This document shows positions 54,001 to 61,440 of a DNA stretch of 64,000 nucleotides, one piece after another; the first letter of the stretch is position 1; every line of letters starts with the position of its first letter. The DNA comes from Acidobacteriota bacterium (GTDB taxonomy: Bacteria > Acidobacteriota > Terriglobia > Terriglobales > Acidobacteriaceae), in contig JAJZVX010000002.1 of the NCBI GenBank assembly GCA_021846985.1, positions 246,710 to 310,709 on the forward strand, written 5' to 3'. A model generated the notes under the pieces. The model was not told the DNA's origin and searched no databases. It was given only the letters and a program-made list of their open reading frames with translations. Both the position numbers and the translations under genes were made by a program.

Positions 54001-54407
54001 TGCGCGCCTCCGGTGGCGGGATGCGCCGTTTGCGCTGCGGCCGGGGCGGGACGTGGCGCAGGCGGCTTGCGGGTCAGCGTAAAGGACTGCTTGAGCTCGC
54101 CGTCGGTTGTGTAGATGGGGGGGCAGGCTGACTCCTGGCTCAGGGCGTGTTCCTTGCAGCCCTCCACACAGCGCCCGCAGAAGGTACATTGGCCGGGATT
54201 GTAGCTCCATGTGAATTCGCCCTTGCCGCCCTTGAAGTCGATGGCGTGCGAGGTGCAGCGCATCTTGCAGATGGCGCAGCCAATGCAAAGCTCGGGGTTG
54301 AAGCGCACCAGTCCCCGGTACTGTGCGCTGACCTTGGGCCGGGAAGGGAAGATCAGCGTGCGCGGGCCGCTCCACAGGTTTTTCCAGAGCATGGCGAGGA
54401 TGTTCAT
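53997..54407 (-). CDS. NuoI/EchF/HyfH-type 2x[4Fe-4S] ferredoxin subunit
   Basis: A 136-residue iron-sulfur subunit with CIGCAICKMRC (41-51) and CTFCGRCVEGC (74-84), the two cluster sites of the complex I and group 4 hydrogenase family. The N-terminus MNILAMLWKNLWSGPRTLIFPSRPK is amphipathic, for membrane attachment. The C-terminal 35 residues are Pro/Ala-rich and probably disordered. It would pass electrons from soluble ferredoxin (inference) to the small subunit. The ATG at 54407 overlaps the NuoH-like gene by 4 bp. Confidence 0.88.
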   Translation of the reverse strand: MNILAMLWKNLWSGPRTLIFPSRPKVSAQYRGLVRFNPELCIGCAICKMRCTSHAIDFKGGKGEFTWSYNPGQCTFCGRCVEGCKEHALSQESACPPIYTTDGELKQSFTLTRKPPAPRPAPAAAQTAHPATGGAQ

Positions 54408-55318
54408 GACCGGAACCTCATGATGAGCGCCGATGAGATCGCCAGCACCGCGAAAATGAGGGTGCAATGCCAGTAGAACCTCACGGTCGTATCGATGGCC
54501 AGCCGCGCCGTGGCCGATGCCAGCACCGCAAGCAGCAGAACGACGGCAAACGACAGCGCCACAAAGGCCAGCGCTGCCAGCCACCACAGCGCAAAGCGCG
54601 GCGCCGCCAGCGTGGCCACCAGGCCGGTGGCGGCCACCCATTCCAGACCGTGCGCCAGTTCCCACATGGCCAGTTCGTGCCCGGCGTATTCGGTCATGGG
54701 GCCGGCATAAATCTCCTGCTCCGCGTTGGGCAGCGAGAAAGGATTGATGTGAAGCTTGGCGGGCAGGCACGCCAGCAGCGCCGCCACGCCCAGCCAGCGC
54801 AGCGGCGTGGCGGGCAGGCCAGCCAGCGCTTCCAGCCGGAAGGTGTGCTGCGAGACGGCGATGGAGAGAATGGCGAGCAGAAAGACGATGTTGTAGCTGA
54901 CGCTCAGCACCGCCTCGCGCGCCGAGCCGATTTCCCCAAAGATGGAGCGCGATGAGAAACCGGCGGCAATGATGCACATGGAAGGAACCTCAAGCAGCGC
55001 CAGCAACAGAATGAGGTCGCCCTGAAAACCGCCCTGCGCGGGTAGAACCGGCAGCAGGGCCACGGCCCCGGCAGCCGACGAAACGGCCAGCAGCGGCCAG
55101 GCCTTCATGAGCAGGCCCCCGATGCCTTCGCGCACGGGAACGTCTTTGCCGAGCAGCTTGATGAAGTCGTAGAAAGGCTGCATAAAGGGTGGTCCTATGC
55201 GGCCCTGCATCAGGGCCACGGCTTTCCGTTCCACCCAGAGGAAGAACCATGCGGCCGGTACGGCGAACAGCAGTCCCGGAAAGATCAACAGGCGGGCGAG
55301 CGCAGTGGTCAGGCTCAT
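54404..55318 (-). CDS. NuoH/EchB/HyfC-type membrane subunit
   Basis: A 304-residue membrane protein with about eight helices that anchors the hydrogenase module. Conserved blocks are FLWVERKAVALMQGRIGPPFMQPFYDFIKLLGK, SVSYNIVFLLAILSI, and INPFSLPNAEQEIYAGPMTEYAGHELAMWELAHGLEW, the equivalent of the acidic TM5-6 loop in NuoH. It is shorter than the complex I NuoH in the same window (396), as usual for group 4 hydrogenases. Both neighbours overlap it by 4 bp. Confidence 0.9.
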   Translation of the reverse strand: MSLTTALARLLIFPGLLFAVPAAWFFLWVERKAVALMQGRIGPPFMQPFYDFIKLLGKDVPVREGIGGLLMKAWPLLAVSSAAGAVALLPVLPAQGGFQGDLILLLALLEVPSMCIIAAGFSSRSIFGEIGSAREAVLSVSYNIVFLLAILSIAVSQHTFRLEALAGLPATPLRWLGVAALLACLPAKLHINPFSLPNAEQEIYAGPMTEYAGHELAMWELAHGLEWVAATGLVATLAAPRFALWWLAALAFVALSFAVVLLLAVLASATARLAIDTTVRFYWHCTLIFAVLAISSALIMRFRS

Positions 55319-55809
55319 CGCTGCACCTCCACGGCGTCCGGTTTGATGACTGGAGCTGCGGCGGGTGGGTGGTCGGCGCGTTCGGCCAGAATCGCGGCGG
55401 CTTTGGCCACGCCCTGCAGGATGGCGTCGGGCCGCGGCGGACAGCCGGGCACAAAGACGTCAACCGGAATGTGGCGCCCCAGCGGCCCTTCCAAGGTGCG
55501 GCTCTCAATAAAGACATTGGTTGTGGCCGGGCAGGAGCCAATGGCCACCACGGCTTTGGGCCCGGGCGCCTGCGCATAGACAGTCTTGATGGCGTCCGCC
55601 GCTTTGCGCGTCACCGGCCCGGTGACGCAGAGAATGTCGGCATGACGGGGACTGCCTTGTAGCAGAACGCCCAACTGCTCGGCATCGTAGCGGGGCGTCA
55701 GGGCAGCGACAAACTCAATGTCGCACCCATTGCAGCTTCCCGAATTCATGTGGAAGAGCCACGGGCTGCGGCGCCGGCACGTGCACATCAGTCGTTTCCA
55801 GAGCTTCAT
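55315..55809 (-). CDS. NuoB-like hydrogenase small subunit (EchC/HyfI type)
   Basis: A 164-residue subunit carrying one [4Fe-4S] cluster next to the NiFe site. The cluster ligands lie in SGSCNGCDIE (Cys26 and Cys29), AIGSCPATTNVF and PGCPPRPDAIL. The N-terminus (MKLWKRLMCTCRRRSPWLFHMN) is basic. In complex I NuoB the first pair is adjacent cysteines (CC), while hydrogenase small subunits have CxxC as here, which supports the hydrogenase assignment. The ATG at 55809 overlaps the antiporter stop (ATGA); an ATG 6 codons earlier is unlikely. Confidence 0.89.
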   Translation of the reverse strand: MKLWKRLMCTCRRRSPWLFHMNSGSCNGCDIEFVAALTPRYDAEQLGVLLQGSPRHADILCVTGPVTRKAADAIKTVYAQAPGPKAVVAIGSCPATTNVFIESRTLEGPLGRHIPVDVFVPGCPPRPDAILQGVAKAAAILAERADHPPAAAPVIKPDAVEVQR

Positions 55810-58800
55810 TGCCCCACCCCCATCCACGGTTGCAGCAGGCCGGGCCAGATGCCCGCCGCCAGAATCGCCGCCACCAGCGCCACAAGAACCGCCTGGAGCG
55901 CGAACGGCTCATGGCCTTTCGACGGCTCAGACTCGGGCGCCGGACCCCACCAGTTCCGCGTGAGCGCCAGTACATAGGCGATGAGCGCAAGAATCGAAGA
56001 GAGAACAAAGACAGCCAGCAGCACGGGGCTGGTCTCAAGCGCCGCGCTGTAAAGCCGCCAGCGGCCAATGTAGCCCAGCGTCGGCGGAACTCCCAGCATG
56101 GCCAGCATGCCAAAGAGGAATCCGAAGGCGCTGACCGGATAGCGCGCGGCAAGCGCCACGGGTTCGTGGTCGAGTTCGCCCGCGCTTTCCGGAGCGGCAA
56201 GGCATGCAAAGAGCAGTGCCTTGGCCAGCGCGTGGGTCGAGGCAGCAAGGATCGCGCCCTGCACGCCCAGAAGCGAAACTGAGCTGGCCCCAAACAGCAG
56301 AAAACCAACATCCTCGACCGTGGAGAGCGCCAGAAGCCGTTTGAGGCTGCGCTGCGTGAGCATGAGAAGCGCCGCAAGCAGAGAACCGAGGGCCGCGGCA
56401 TAGAGTAACGGCGCTGCCGGGGTCAGCGCGCTCGGAATCTCCTGAACGCCCATGCAGAACTCGCCAAAGGCCGCCATATCGACCACCGCGATGATCAGAC
56501 CAAGGACCAGCGCTGGCAGTTCGTCGGCCAGCGACAGCAGCCAGAAGAAGAGCGGCACGGCGGCTAGCTTCACAATGACGCTGGTCAACATCAGCGCGCG
56601 CGGCCACGCCTGATTCTGGGCGTTGTAAAGCCACTGGCTGGCGACCATGGTTCCGGCCGAGATCAGAACGACCGCGAGATAGGTGAACTTCGCCGCTTGC
56701 GAGCGCGCGGCGAGCCAGACGCGGACCACGGTCAGGAGCGCGGCCGCTTCCAGAAGGCCAAGACGGAGCCATGGATTGGCGGCCATCAAACCGGTCACGG
56801 AAAGCCCGCCCACGATCACCATGCAGGGCCAGAGCGGAATACGGGGGCGCGCGCCGCTGACCAGCGAGGCAAAGAACAAGGCCGCAGCCGCCATGCCAAT
56901 GGCGGCAACGAGTAGAAGGGAACTGTGGGGTTCTCCTGCAAGAGCAACGCCGCGGCCCATGGGGTGAACTCCCGGCACAGCCCAGCGTACGCCAGCGAAG
57001 ATCGCCGCCGCAAGCAGCACCACCAGGGCCAGCGCGTTGCGCTCCATCCACCCGGTCAGCGCGCCCAGCCCGCGGGATGCGGTCTCTAGACCGCTCCAGA
57101 GGCCCAGATAGACGCGGTCCACGCTGGTCCAGCGGAAGAAGGAGCGCCAGTGATCGAGGAAGATCTCGGAAAAATCGCCCGCCGTCAGCCTTCCTTGGGA
57201 AGAAATGGGCTCGCCGCCGGTGAAGATGCCACCGCCAGCGGCAGCCAGAGCCGCTCCGCTGCCTGCTGTGGCCGGACGGGCGGCATACGCCAATGCGTAA
57301 ACCAGGCCGCCCACGATCACGGAGACCACGGCCAGCACCAGTCCGCCCACGGTCGAGAACGCGCCGGCGTCGCTGGAGAGCCCAAGCCACGTTACATGTA
57401 CGCCCGCGGTCATGCCGAATGTATACAGAATGGGGTTCAGAAGATAATGAACCGCCAACTGCGGCGCCACGCCAAGCACGACGCTGCCCGCCGCGATGAT
57501 CCCCATGCCCCAGAGCATGGAGGTGGGCGACTCGTGCGCGTCCTCGGTGGCCTCGGTGACGGGCCCCAGAAACACCGCGCTGGTCGCTTTGGCGCCAAGA
57601 AAAACGGTGCCGAGGCTGACCGCCCAGGCAACCATGGCCGGGACGGCCCAGCCCGCCTGTAGCGCCGCGGCATAGAGCATCCACTTGCTGGCGAAGCCGC
57701 TCATCAGCGGAATGCCCATCATGCTTCCCACGCCGATCAGCCAGGAGAGGGTGGTGTACGGCATCTTCTGTGCCAGGCCGCCGAGCTGGTTCATGTCGCG
57801 CGTGCCTGAGGCGTGCTGCACTGAACCTGCCGTCAGGAAAAGTCCGCCCTTGAAGAAGCCGTGATTGAGGCAATGGAGCAGCCCCGCGGTGATGGCCAAC
57901 GGGGTTCCTATCCCAATGCCCAGCATCATGTAGCCGATCTGGCTGACCGTGGAGAAGGCCAGCATCCTCTTCAGATCGGTCTGCACCATGGCATACATCA
58001 CGCCCACAGCCATGGTGACGGTGCCGACCCAGATCAGGGATTGGCCCCAGGAGGCAGGCCAGGCGCCAAAGCTATGCATGCGGGCGGCCAGATAGACGCC
58101 CGCCTTTACATAGCAGGCCGCGTGGAGCAGCGCGCTCACCGGCGTCGGCGCTGCCATGGCCTCGGGAATCCATGTGTGCAGGGGGAACTGGACGGATTTG
58201 GCAACCAGCGAAACCAGCACCAGGACGAAGATGCCGCTGGTGAAGGCGTGCCCGACCGCAGGGTCGGTCCACAGGGCGCTGCCCGTGCGGAAGTAGACAA
58301 TCAGAATGGCGGCCAGCAGACCGTAGCCGGCGATGTGCGTCATCAGAAGCACCTTGCGCGCCCCGGCCACCGCCTCGCGGTTGGTGTACCAGAAGCCGAC
58401 CAGACTGAAAGAACACAGGCCAACCACCTCCCAAAAAAGGTAGAAGAGGAAGAGGTTGGCGCTGTACACCAGTCCCACAAACCCGCCAATGAACACCAGC
58501 ATCGAGGCGTAAAAGCGCGTGGCGGACTGGTCGTGGGCCATGTAGCCGATCGAATAAAGCAGTACCAACCCACCCAGCAGGGTGCCCATGAAGGCAAAAA
58601 GCACACTCAGTGCATCCACATGGAGCACCAGCGCCAGAGGACCGTCCCACCGCGCGGCGTTCAGTTCAATGGCTTGCCCCGCCTGCACCAGCCGCAGGGT
58701 GGCCGCCACGGCCACAATCGACGGCAGGCAACTGAGAGCGGCAAGAATGCCTTTCGTCCGGGACGAACAGAATTTGGCTGCGAGAATCTGCAGCACGGCT

Positions 58801-58850
58801 CCCAGCAAGAGCGAGCACGGAGCGGCAAGAATGAGGGTCGCAGCGTTCAT
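55806..58850 (-). CDS. Fused double antiporter-like membrane subunit (NuoL plus NuoN/HyfF-like halves)
   Basis: A 1014-residue membrane protein, first gene of the six-gene hydrogenase operon. Residues 1-640 are a full NuoL/HyfB/EchA-type pump: TM5 Glu in YLFWEVVGLCSFSLVGFWYTNRE, TM7 Lys in LVAKSVQFPLHTWIPEAMAAPTPVSALLHAACYVKAGVYLAA, QTDLKRMLAFSTVSQIGYMMLGIG, and HGFFKGGLFLTAGSVQHA. After an amphipathic segment (about 570-640) a second, reduced antiporter-like module runs from about 680 to 1000, with SVIVKLAAVPLFFWLL, QRSLKRLLALSTVEDVGFL and STHALAKALLFACL. Its TM8-equivalent Lys is replaced by Asp (AVVDMAAFGEF). The two modules in one chain would give the hydrogenase two ion channels. ATG at 58850 without a clear ribosome site. 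Confidence 0.88.
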   Translation of the reverse strand: MNAATLILAAPCSLLLGAVLQILAAKFCSSRTKGILAALSCLPSIVAVAATLRLVQAGQAIELNAARWDGPLALVLHVDALSVLFAFMGTLLGGLVLLYSIGYMAHDQSATRFYASMLVFIGGFVGLVYSANLFLFYLFWEVVGLCSFSLVGFWYTNREAVAGARKVLLMTHIAGYGLLAAILIVYFRTGSALWTDPAVGHAFTSGIFVLVLVSLVAKSVQFPLHTWIPEAMAAPTPVSALLHAACYVKAGVYLAARMHSFGAWPASWGQSLIWVGTVTMAVGVMYAMVQTDLKRMLAFSTVSQIGYMMLGIGIGTPLAITAGLLHCLNHGFFKGGLFLTAGSVQHASGTRDMNQLGGLAQKMPYTTLSWLIGVGSMMGIPLMSGFASKWMLYAAALQAGWAVPAMVAWAVSLGTVFLGAKATSAVFLGPVTEATEDAHESPTSMLWGMGIIAAGSVVLGVAPQLAVHYLLNPILYTFGMTAGVHVTWLGLSSDAGAFSTVGGLVLAVVSVIVGGLVYALAYAARPATAGSGAALAAAGGGIFTGGEPISSQGRLTAGDFSEIFLDHWRSFFRWTSVDRVYLGLWSGLETASRGLGALTGWMERNALALVVLLAAAIFAGVRWAVPGVHPMGRGVALAGEPHSSLLLVAAIGMAAAALFFASLVSGARPRIPLWPCMVIVGGLSVTGLMAANPWLRLGLLEAAALLTVVRVWLAARSQAAKFTYLAVVLISAGTMVASQWLYNAQNQAWPRALMLTSVIVKLAAVPLFFWLLSLADELPALVLGLIIAVVDMAAFGEFCMGVQEIPSALTPAAPLLYAAALGSLLAALLMLTQRSLKRLLALSTVEDVGFLLFGASSVSLLGVQGAILAASTHALAKALLFACLAAPESAGELDHEPVALAARYPVSAFGFLFGMLAMLGVPPTLGYIGRWRLYSAALETSPVLLAVFVLSSILALIAYVLALTRNWWGPAPESEPSKGHEPFALQAVLVALVAAILAAGIWPGLLQPWMGVGQ

Positions 58851-58923
58851 GCAAGGAATAGTAGGAGCGAGGTACGTGCGAGGATGTGATGAACCTCACG
58901 AAGCGAACTTCTGTATTTCAATG

Positions 58924-58964
58924 CGGGACGCGCCGGTGATTTTACTCACCCCCCTGGCGTCCCG
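58924..58964 (-). terminator. Long imperfect hairpin between the EAL remnant and the hydrogenase operon
   Basis: Outer arms CGGGACGC (58924-58931) and GCGTCCCG (58957-58964) enclose a second pair GGTGA / TCACC (58935-58939 and 58946-58950). It lies 18 bp beyond the stop of the EAL-domain gene and 75 bp before the antiporter gene start. There is no T run, so it may be a factor-dependent terminator or an RNA structure. Confidence 0.4.
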
Positions 58965-58981
58965 TCTGCCGGTCCTGCCCA

Positions 58982-59530
58982 TCAGTCCTCCTGTGACTTT
59001 CTCCTGCTTACCCATGCGCGGGCCGCCTCGCCCGGCATGGGATGAGCGACCAGATATCCTTGCGCATAGTCGCAACCCTGGCTCTTCAGATATGCGAAAG
59101 TCTCCGCGTCTTCAACGCCCTCTGCCGTAACTACCAGGCCGAGGCTGTGGCCTAAGTCGATGATGGACTTGATGATGGATCGGGATTCCTGCGACTGTCG
59201 CGCGTTCATCACAAACGACTTGTCCACTTTGATTTCAGAGAAGGGAAGCCGCACCAGTTGCACCATCGACGAGTAGCCGGTGCCGAAATCGTCCAGGGAG
59301 AGCTGGAAGCCTTTAACGCGAAAACGTGTCATCAGATCGAGCGAGAGAACCGGATCGATCATCGCGCTGGTTTCGGTCAGCTCCAGAACAATCTGCGCGG
59401 GGGCCACGTGAAGTTCCGCGCAAACGCCCCGGCTGTTACCACCAGAGTCATGGCGTAGCACGCGAACATCTTCTCCCTTGCAATCCTGAGGGAATAGCGC
59501 ATGAAGGCCCGCCGGCATAACTTTCGTCAT
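58982..59530 (-). pseudogene. Truncated EAL-domain (cyclic-di-GMP phosphodiesterase) protein
   Basis: Only the C-terminal part of an EAL domain is present, in a 182-residue frame: PAQIVLELTETSAMID, FQLSLDDFGTGYSSMVQLVRLPFSEIKVDKSFV, IIKSIIDLGHSLGLVVTAEGVEDAETFAYLKSQGCDYAQGYLVAHPMPG. The EAL motif, its catalytic glutamate and the N-terminal half of the barrel are missing. The first 40 residues (MTKVMPAGLHALFPQDCKGED...) match no part of the domain. A c-di-GMP hydrolase lacking the first metal ligands should be inactive, so this is most likely a gene remnant, though a binding-only protein is possible. Confidence 0.68.
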
Positions 59531-59662
59531 GCTTTCTCGCCAAGAATCTTACCATGCGTTGCGTGTTGCGGAGTGACCTGGATCACGTGATTTTGTATGA
59601 CCGGTAACTGCCGTCGTTCGGGGCTCTTCTGCCGCCGAAGCCCGCTACAGCGCGGGAGTTGG

Positions 59663-61270
59663 CTAGCTGTGCTTGCCCTTCCACTCTGCGTACGGACCCT
59701 GGAAGTCCTCGATCTGGCCGTCGCGGAAAACCCAAAGACGGGTGGCGACTTCGTCGATGAGATCGTGATCGTGCGTGACCAGTAGAACGGTGCCCTCGTA
59801 GCGCTGGAGGGCGATATTGAGGGCGTTAATGGCCTCAAGATCGAGGTGATTGGTGGGCTCGTCGAAGATAAGAATGTTGGGCTGGGTGAGGATCAGTTTG
59901 CAGAAGGCCAGGCGGGCCTGTTCGCCGCCGCTGAGCGCCGCGGTCTGCTTCTCGCCCTCCTCGCCGCGGAAGAGCATCTGCCCCAGGATGCCGCGAATGT
60001 CCTCGTGGTGCGCTTCGGGCTTCCACTGGTGCAGCCACTGTGCCACGGTGAGGCCATGCTGAACGCCATCGGCGAGGATGGCGCCAATATCCTGCGGGAA
60101 GTAGCCCACCTGCGCTTCGTGGCCCCAGGTGACCGCCCCGGCATCGAGGCTGAACTCCGGATCGGCCAGGCCGGGATAGTTGGCAAGCAGCGACTTCAGA
60201 AGCGTAGTCTTGCCCATCCCGTTGCGGCCCATGAGGCAGACCTTTTCGCCGCGCATCACATTGGCGCTGAAGCTGTCGAAGATGGGATGGTCGTAGCTCT
60301 TGGTGACGCCTTTGAACTCCAGTACGTGTTTGCCGCTGGGCCGGGCCTGGTCGAACTTGATGTAGGGGCGCGCAATGTTGGAGCGGGCAAGCTCCGTGGT
60401 CTGCAGACGTTCCACCTCTTTGCGGCGGCTGGTCACCTGCGAGGAACGCGTGCCGGCCGCGAAGCGCGCGATGAAGTCGTTGAGCTGGGCGATCTTCTTT
60501 TCCCGCTGGGCGTTCTGGGCTTCGAGCGTGGCGCGGATCTGCGTCTTGGCCATCACCATGTCGTCGTAGCCGCCGGTGTAGGCAATGATGGTTTCGTAGT
60601 CGATGTCGGCCGTGTGCGTCGTGACGGAGTTCAGAAAGTGGCGGTCGTGGGAGATGACGATGAGGGTTCCATCGTAGAAATTCAGAAAGTCCTGCAGCCA
60701 GTGAATCGAGTCCAGGTCAAGGTAGTTGGTGGGCTCGTCGAGCAGCAGCGCCTGGGGCTTGCCGAACAGGGCCTGGGCAAGCAGAATACGGACCTTCTGG
60801 CCGCCCTGCAACTCGCCCATCTTGCGCTCGTGCAGAGACTCGGGAATGTCGAGGCCGTCGAGGAGAACGGCGGCGTCGGATTCGGCGGAGTAGCCGTCCT
60901 CGTCGCCAATGATGCCTTCGAGCTCGCCCAGACGCATGCCGTCGGCGTCGGTTAGCTCGGGCTTCTCGTAGATGCGGTCCCGCTCCTCCATGGCTGTCCA
61001 GAGAGGCTTGTTGCCCATGATCACGGTGTCAAGAACGCGATAAGCGTCGAAGGCAAACTGGTCCTGGCGAAGAACCCCGCATTTCCGTGGACGCACCACC
61101 GAGCCTTTCTGCGGATCGAGATCGCCGGTGAGAATCTTCATGAAGGTGGACTTGCCCGAGCCGTTGGGGCCGGTGAGTCCGTAGCGGCGGCCAGGGATGA
61201 AAGTCGCGGTTACGTCTTCAAAGAGCACTTTGGAGCCGTAGCGCATGGAGACATTGCTGACGCTGATCAT
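59663..61270 (-). CDS. ABC-F family ATPase, YbiT type
   Basis: A soluble 535-residue protein with two ABC domains and no membrane part. Domain 1 has GPNGSGKST and LQGGQKVRILLAQAL; domain 2 has GRNGMGKTT and LSGGEQARLAFCKLIL, each with DEPTNxLDL. The linker between them carries the charged P-site region. The opening MISVSNVSMRYGSKVLFEDVTATFIPGRRYGLTGPNGSGKSTFMKILTGDL and RKCGVLRQDQFAFDAYRVLDTVIMGN closely follow E. coli YbiT. ABC-F proteins act on ribosomes, modulating translation or rescuing stalled complexes. ATG at 61270, no strong ribosome site. Not coupled to its neighbours; 170 bp separate it from feoB. Confidence 0.93.
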   Translation of the reverse strand: MISVSNVSMRYGSKVLFEDVTATFIPGRRYGLTGPNGSGKSTFMKILTGDLDPQKGSVVRPRKCGVLRQDQFAFDAYRVLDTVIMGNKPLWTAMEERDRIYEKPELTDADGMRLGELEGIIGDEDGYSAESDAAVLLDGLDIPESLHERKMGELQGGQKVRILLAQALFGKPQALLLDEPTNYLDLDSIHWLQDFLNFYDGTLIVISHDRHFLNSVTTHTADIDYETIIAYTGGYDDMVMAKTQIRATLEAQNAQREKKIAQLNDFIARFAAGTRSSQVTSRRKEVERLQTTELARSNIARPYIKFDQARPSGKHVLEFKGVTKSYDHPIFDSFSANVMRGEKVCLMGRNGMGKTTLLKSLLANYPGLADPEFSLDAGAVTWGHEAQVGYFPQDIGAILADGVQHGLTVAQWLHQWKPEAHHEDIRGILGQMLFRGEEGEKQTAALSGGEQARLAFCKLILTQPNILIFDEPTNHLDLEAINALNIALQRYEGTVLLVTHDHDLIDEVATRLWVFRDGQIEDFQGPYAEWKGKHS

Positions 61271-61440
61271 GGCGGTTCTGCTTCCTTGCTGCGGGCCGCA
61301 ACCTGCCGGGGGCTGCGGCAGCCCGTTGGAGTTGGGGTTGAAGAGTTGAGGCCGCATGCGCGCGCGCCGCGGCGGAGAAACAGGACTCTTCCAGTTTCTC
61401 ACAGCCGCCAAACGCAATCCTCCGGCAGCCGATGCAAAAA

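Noticed and set aside
58866..58881. Sigma-54-like sequence TCGCAC-N5-TCGCT upstream of the hydrogenase operon
   Set aside because: Spacing is right and E. coli hyc/hyf use sigma-54, but one G of the near-invariant -24 GG is missing and the start would fall almost on the ATG.
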